Shown here piece after piece: positions 7,975 to 11,252 of a stretch of 11,252 nt of DNA. The notes beneath the pieces are model-generated. The model ran no database searches and was not told where the DNA came from. It saw nothing but the letters and a program-made list of their open reading frames with translations. The DNA is taken from assembly GCA_036939975.1 (NCBI GenBank), contig JALLPB010001092.1, positions 1 to 11,252 of the forward strand, given 5' to 3'. A program made the position numbers and the translations under genes. Position 1 is the stretch's first letter. Every line of letters starts with the position of its first letter. This DNA comes from Cyclostephanos tholiformis. Lineage: Eukaryota > Bacillariophyta > Thalassiosirophyceae > Thalassiosirales > Thalassiosiraceae.

Positions 7975-9207
7975 ATGCTAGTTCCAACGATTCGTCGCGT
8001 CGGGATGAAAGCAGAGGCCGCCGACTCCATCCTCCGATCAATCGACGACAGTCCTTGTGTGGCAAATAATACGACTATGGTTGCGGAATCCACGACAAGG
8101 ACGATCGCGACAACGACCATGATGATGACGTCCGTCACCTACGCCTCCTCCATATTATGTGGGGTCGGTGTAACGCCGACATCGTCGTCGTCGTCGTCGT
8201 CGTCGTCGCACGACGGAAGAACGCTCCTTCTTCATTCGAGGAGAAAACGACCGCGGCAATCTTGTTTGTCGTCGTCATCTTCCTACGTGCAGTCGAGGTT
8301 CTCCCTCCTCCTCCCACTACTTCTCGTCGTACTCGCCGCGCTCTCATCGTGTCGTACGACGTGCCTCGCCTTCTCCACGTCTTCGTCGTCGTCATCATCA
8401 TCATCATATTCGTCACCGACATGGTCGAGGAGGTGGATGACCCCCTCGAATAATATTCGAGTCGTCGACGAACTATCACGAGTGAGTCGACGGGGGGATC
8501 GTCACCGTCATCGAATGATGAGCGCCGTGACCGACGTCCCCCCCGTAACCGCCTCAGACGTCGCGCGACGTCGTCGGGATCATGTCGAGGTCGATCCTCC
8601 CCCCGTCCCCCCCCCCTCCACCTCCACATCTCGAATGTCGAGCTTCCAACAGCGAATGAGGGGATTAGTCCAGCGCAACAACAATAACAACAACAATAAT
8701 AGTAACAACAACAACAACAACAATGTCATCAACGGCCATCGCGGCCCGCCGTCGTCGGGAATAGGGAACCGCGCCGCCGGCGACGGGGGGGGAGGCGATG
8801 GCCATATTCCGCCGTCGAACTTGCGCACCATACGCACCCTCGAGGAGTACAGGGACGCCCTCGATGGCTGTGGAAAGGACGGCAGGATCGTCGTGGTGCG
8901 TTTCTTCGCCACGTGGTGCAAGGCATGCAAGGCGATACAGCCGTCGTATTATCGACTGGCATCGCTCTATCCGAGCATAACCTTCCTCGAGGTGCCGGTA
9001 ACGACCGAAAATGCCAATCTACACCAGGGACTCGAAGTGCCGTCTTTGCCGTACGGCCACATTTATTATCCTGGCGCGGGACTCGTGGAGGAGATGAGGA
9101 TATCGAGGAGGCACTTTCACGAATTGTCGAGGGCGGTGAGATGGTACAACGAGGGCATGTGCGGCGTTGGCGATCGTCCTCCTCCGATGACGGGGACAGA
9201 GGAATAG
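7975..9207 (+). CDS. Thioredoxin-fold protein, probably plastid-targeted ACHT-like
   Basis: A 410-residue frame whose C-terminal ~110 residues (about 285-395) form a thioredoxin fold: VVVRFFATWCKACKAIQPSY holds the redox pair Cys315/Cys318, and SLPYGHIYYPG supplies the cis-Pro (Pro359) before the next strand. Thioredoxins reduce target disulfides. The CKACKAIQPSYYRLASLYP stretch and the lack of WCGPC resemble atypical Cys/His-rich (ACHT) plastid thioredoxins; that subfamily is inferred. Upstream are ~280 residues of low complexity: Ser runs at 70-78 and 134-144, Asn runs at 235-250, and a hydrophobic LLLPLLLVVLAAL (111-123) followed by TTCLAFSTSS. This looks like a signal peptide with an A|F cleavage site and a Ser-rich transit peptide, as in secondary plastids. 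It is odd that ~108 residues precede the signal-like segment, so the true start or an intron may be missing. The ATG used has an ACC context. The C-terminus (to residue 410) is short and ends with TAG. Confidence 0.82.
   Translation: MLVPTIRRVGMKAEAADSILRSIDDSPCVANNTTMVAESTTRTIATTTMMMTSVTYASSILCGVGVTPTSSSSSSSSSHDGRTLLLHSRRKRPRQSCLSSSSSYVQSRFSLLLPLLLVVLAALSSCRTTCLAFSTSSSSSSSSSYSSPTWSRRWMTPSNNIRVVDELSRVSRRGDRHRHRMMSAVTDVPPVTASDVARRRRDHVEVDPPPVPPPSTSTSRMSSFQQRMRGLVQRNNNNNNNNSNNNNNNNVINGHRGPPSSGIGNRAAGDGGGGDGHIPPSNLRTIRTLEEYRDALDGCGKDGRIVVVRFFATWCKACKAIQPSYYRLASLYPSITFLEVPVTTENANLHQGLEVPSLPYGHIYYPGAGLVEEMRISRRHFHELSRAVRWYNEGMCGVGDRPPPMTGTEE
8182..8208 (+). repeat. (TCG)9 microsatellite, poly-Ser
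   Basis: Nine perfect TCG units encode Ser70-78 in the thioredoxin leader. They are likely length-variable between alleles. Confidence 0.9.
8677..8724 (+). repeat. AAC/AAT repeat, poly-Asn
   Basis: Sixteen codons encode eight Asn, one Ser and seven Asn (residues 235-250), forming the linker just before the thioredoxin domain. Confidence 0.9.
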
Positions 9208-9872
9208 AGGGTGGGAGGGGGGAGGCTCGACTCGATCGTCAACTGGGAACTTGCGGGAGTTGGGAGAGGATGGATGGGCGGAGGCTGGGTCGTAAGCTGA
9301 GTGAGCTGTACATGAGAGAGGAATATTTGATTTTTGTGTGTGTATAGATTCGTGGTTTTTGTGTCTCGGGGTAGAATAAGAGATGTGTATAAGTTGGTAA
9401 TTAGAATAAGTCACAAGCATTTCGTTTGAGGGTAGAGATTCAAAGAACAAGAGAGGTGGGAAGGGAGAGGGACGGGGTGGGTGGGTCAGGTTTACATATG
9501 TGAAGGAGGGGAAAAGGCTCCTAACTAGTAAGGAATAGCAGGTCAGATGATATAATCATCATCTTCATGGGCCCACATTAGGGTATGGTTCACCTCTAAG
9601 CTTGAGCCATGGAGAAGATGTATTTTTTGAATGGTAGACAAAGTAGTATCTCTCCATCATCTCTGGAGAGAGAGTGATAATAGTGTTTATTGTAGTGATT
9701 CATATTCGAGTTTTTTCCATACCCCAATTTATTATTCACCATACCTTCACAAAAACCCGCTTTTTCAAAAAAAGTTCTTTGTTTTAATTTGCTCTTTTTT
9801 GCTAAGTCTTTTTGACACTTCACATTTCTTCAGCTTGTGGTTTACCTCACTTACTGCCAGAAAATTGTTAGG
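9208..9872. other. 3' flank of the thioredoxin gene, no further gene seen
   Basis: This stretch holds the 3' UTR, the G-rich motif at 9458-9485, and then AT-rich sequence. A short inverted repeat (tctctcca at 9649-9656, tggagaga at 9664-9671) is present. The ORFs here look random. Confidence 0.5.
9458..9485 (+). other. G-quadruplex-forming motif
   Basis: There are six runs of at least three G in 28 nt (9458-9460, 9463-9465, 9469-9471, 9474-9477, 9479-9481, 9483-9485), separated by loops of 1-3 nt. This is a strong canonical quadruplex pattern on the sense strand, about 250 bp after the thioredoxin stop, where it could affect transcript termination. Confidence 0.65.
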
Positions 9873-9955
9873 TACTTTAGTTTACTCACCTTTTGTCAAT
9901 GTACTTTTAGTTTGCCTCACCTTTTGTTATTCCCATTTTAGTTTACCTCATATAA
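9873..9955. repeat. Imperfect ~30-bp tandem repeat, about three copies
   Basis: Copies start at about 9873 (tactttagtttactcacc), 9902 (tacttttagtttgcctcacc) and 9933 (cattttagtttacctcat). A further gtttacctcac at 9840-9850 may be a remnant of another copy. Confidence 0.65.
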
Positions 9956-10103
9956 CTGGTCAGACCTATAATCCCTTAGTCCCACATCCATTGTTGGTAC
10001 TTCCACTAGTATTATTTAATGAAAATAGTTCTATCTTACCTCACATTAGATTGCAGGTAGGAGTACTTCTCTATCAAGCAATAAGGGTTTATTACGATAG
10101 ACA

Positions 10104-10260
10104 TTAATATTCTTCTAGACATTCCCTTCCTTTCCCCAATAAGTTTCTAACATCATAAGCTCTTGACATGTCCATTGTTGCCCTTGCACCAGGCTCAACT
10201 TCTTCCACTGTCACAACCCTCGCACCAGTTTCAACTTCTCCCCTAATTCTGCATTGAAGG
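10104..10260 (-). pseudogene. Small coding relic with 12-residue repeat
   Basis: The minus-strand frame ends in a protein-like stretch, including GEVETGARVVTVEEVEPGAR and DMSRAYDVRNLLGKGRECLE, before a TAA at the left end. At DNA level gcaccag..tcaacttct repeats with a 36-bp period (10186 and 10222), giving a 12-residue repeat VETGAR / VEPGAR. The upstream part of the same 101-codon ORF (10261-10409) is Phe/Trp/Tyr-rich and looks non-coding. The family is not recognised; it may be a gene or transposon fragment. Confidence 0.3.
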
Positions 10261-10432
10261 AAGAAGCAGCAAGCCTTAGTTACTGAGGGCTTTCTTATTA
10301 TTTGCCAATGCATTTCTGGCCATTGTCCATCAAAGAAAAACCAATAGTGTTCATTATAAAAACATAATGTTTGTAGATAGAAAAAAACATTGTAGCTATG
10401 TAAGTTCATGGTGAAATGGAAGGAAGGTATGG

Positions 10433-10504
10433 TAGGTTACAGTGGTCACAAGTTTGAAGCCTGGGGTTCAAAGCCCAGGGTAGGCTGGAATGGATACTTT
10501 TTTT
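10433..10504 (+). ncRNA. tRNA-like pol III unit, possible SINE head
   Basis: A B-box-like ggttcaaagcc (10465-10475) sits in a perfect 6-bp stem (cctggg with cccagg, 8-nt loop). It lies 32 bp downstream of an A-box-like taggttacagtgg (10433-10445), and is followed by a T7 run (10498-10504) suitable for pol III termination. There is no room for a full anticodon arm or a convincing acceptor stem, so it is not a functional tRNA. A tRNA-derived SINE or decayed tRNA is inferred. Confidence 0.3.
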
Positions 10505-10517
10505 GCCCTGATAGTTT

Positions 10518-10590
10518 GGGTTGCACTCAATGCCCCAATAGTAAGGGTTGCACCTGGATGCCCCAATAGTGTTAGGGTTGCAGCGGCTGG
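10518..10590. repeat. Tandem repeat of 27-30 bp, about 2.4 copies
   Basis: The word gggttgca begins at 10518, 10545 and 10575, and the first two copies continue with atgccccaatagt. It lies directly after the tRNA-like unit, within the 19-bp inverted repeat. Confidence 0.75.
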
Positions 10591-10659
10591 GGGGTTGGGT
10601 AGTTAGTCTAAAAACCCTATTTTTTTTGACCGATGACGGCCAGAAATGCATTGGCAGAT

Positions 10660-11119
10660 AAAAGGGTATGTGATTTTTTTTCAAATAATCAGTTGGTCTG
10701 CCCCTTAAAGATGGCGGGCAAGTGTTCGATGTAAGTGTGTAAGGTTATCATGGCAAATGTTGTGGTGCGCTATCGTACTACAGTGTGTTTGGTCATCATC
10801 GAGGTCGATTTTTGTGGGCTACCTACATAAGAATAATACACAGGGACTGCAGAAATTAAATATATGACCAATTATCTAGGCATAGTTAGGAAAAAAAATC
10901 CTCCCAGCCATGGGGTCTACTGCTGTTCTAAGGCCTCTATGGTTCACCCCCCCTGGTGCCACGACATTTCACAGGCAGCCCACATAATGCACGACAAGTC
11001 TACATTGTTAAAACTAGAATATTTAATTTTTATTACTTATTTTTTGCTATTTAAACGCAGGTGCATCGTCAATGCCCTGTGTCTGTGTTTACTGAGTCCT
11101 GTGAGTACCAGTCATACTT
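10660..11119. other. Gene-poor interval, nothing recognised
   Basis: This is AT-rich sequence with only short, random-looking ORFs. I see no RNA gene or clear repeat. Confidence 0.5.
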
Positions 11120-11183
11120 CGGATTGATAAAAAGCAAAACACGCACTAGCACCTATTGTGCATGCTTTGCTTTTTGCGGATTG
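11120..11183. mobile_element. 50-bp hairpin flanked by 7-bp direct repeats
   Basis: The sequence cggattg at 11120-11126 repeats at 11177-11183. Between them aaaaagcaaa (11129-11138) pairs with tttgcttttt (11166-11175), and inner gcac/gtgc words extend the fold. A hairpin bracketed by a short direct repeat is the expected footprint of a tiny foldback insertion, though a duplicated 7-mer may be chance. Confidence 0.35.
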
Positions 11184-11252
11184 CCTCCAGCTCATGTTCT
11201 TTATTCTGAACGGAGCTGCAATTGATTGTCAGCATGTTAGTCTTCTTTTGGG

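Larger units (their letters stand above)
10303..10656. repeat. 19-bp perfect inverted repeat enclosing ~316 bp
   Basis: The sequence tgccaatgcatttctggcc at 10303-10321 is exactly reverse-complemented at 10638-10656, and similarity continues weakly on both sides. The enclosed sequence contains a tRNA-like promoter and a short tandem repeat. It could be a foldback or MITE-type insertion; no clear target duplication was found. Confidence 0.65.

Noticed and set aside
8135..8629. 164-codon minus-strand ORF antisense to the thioredoxin leader
   Set aside because: It is a Thr/Arg/Met repeat product of the TCG/CAT simple repeats, with no domain.
8913..9347. 144-codon plus-strand ORF overlapping the thioredoxin domain
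   Set aside because: It is a shifted frame. The in-frame thioredoxin motifs (WCKAC, cis-Pro) are in the other frame.
10433..10504. Functional tRNA gene
   Set aside because: Only A- and B-box-like words and a T-arm-like stem are present; the anticodon arm and acceptor stem cannot be formed.

Overview
The window is nuclear DNA from a eukaryote, most likely a stramenopile alga such as a diatom. The evidence is spliceosomal GT-AG introns, an SR/glycine-rich RNA-binding protein, long Ser, Asn and Gly runs encoded by simple repeats, and a thioredoxin whose leader ends in an Ala-Phe pair like the plastid-targeting motif of diatoms. The lineage is inferred, not proven. There are no bacterial operons, CRISPR arrays or rRNA genes.

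Layout. Positions 1-2900 are AT-rich and gene-poor. They hold a diverged ~183-bp satellite (1-590), a stop-riddled minus-strand coding relic (924-1427), a ~0.5-kb element with matching inverted ends and a possible TA target duplication (1627-2134), and a short plus-strand exon-like run (2268-2369). Positions 2921-5359 show no long gene, but read on the minus strand in a patchwork of frames they give one protein-like stretch after another. I interpret this as a decayed gene of roughly 800 codons that I cannot assign to a family.

The intact core is 5386-9207, with two divergent genes. On the minus strand (5386-7412) a five-exon gene gives a 420-residue protein: a short RS tract, Gly-rich linker, RRM1, Gly linker, RRM2 and a long RGG/GYGG tail. 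All four introns are phase 1 and one exon is only 27 nt. On the plus strand (7975-9207) lies a thioredoxin-fold protein with a WCKAC active site after a ~280-residue low-complexity leader, probably a plastid-targeted atypical (ACHT-like) thioredoxin. The ~560-bp spacer carries an E2F-like site, a G-box and a possible 5'-UTR intron. The two products have no evident shared pathway (RNA processing versus redox control).

Positions 9208-11252 are again AT-rich. They hold a strong G-quadruplex motif, short tandem repeats, a small coding relic with a 36-bp repeat, a 19-bp inverted repeat enclosing a tRNA-like pol III signature, and a 50-bp hairpin flanked by 7-bp direct repeats.
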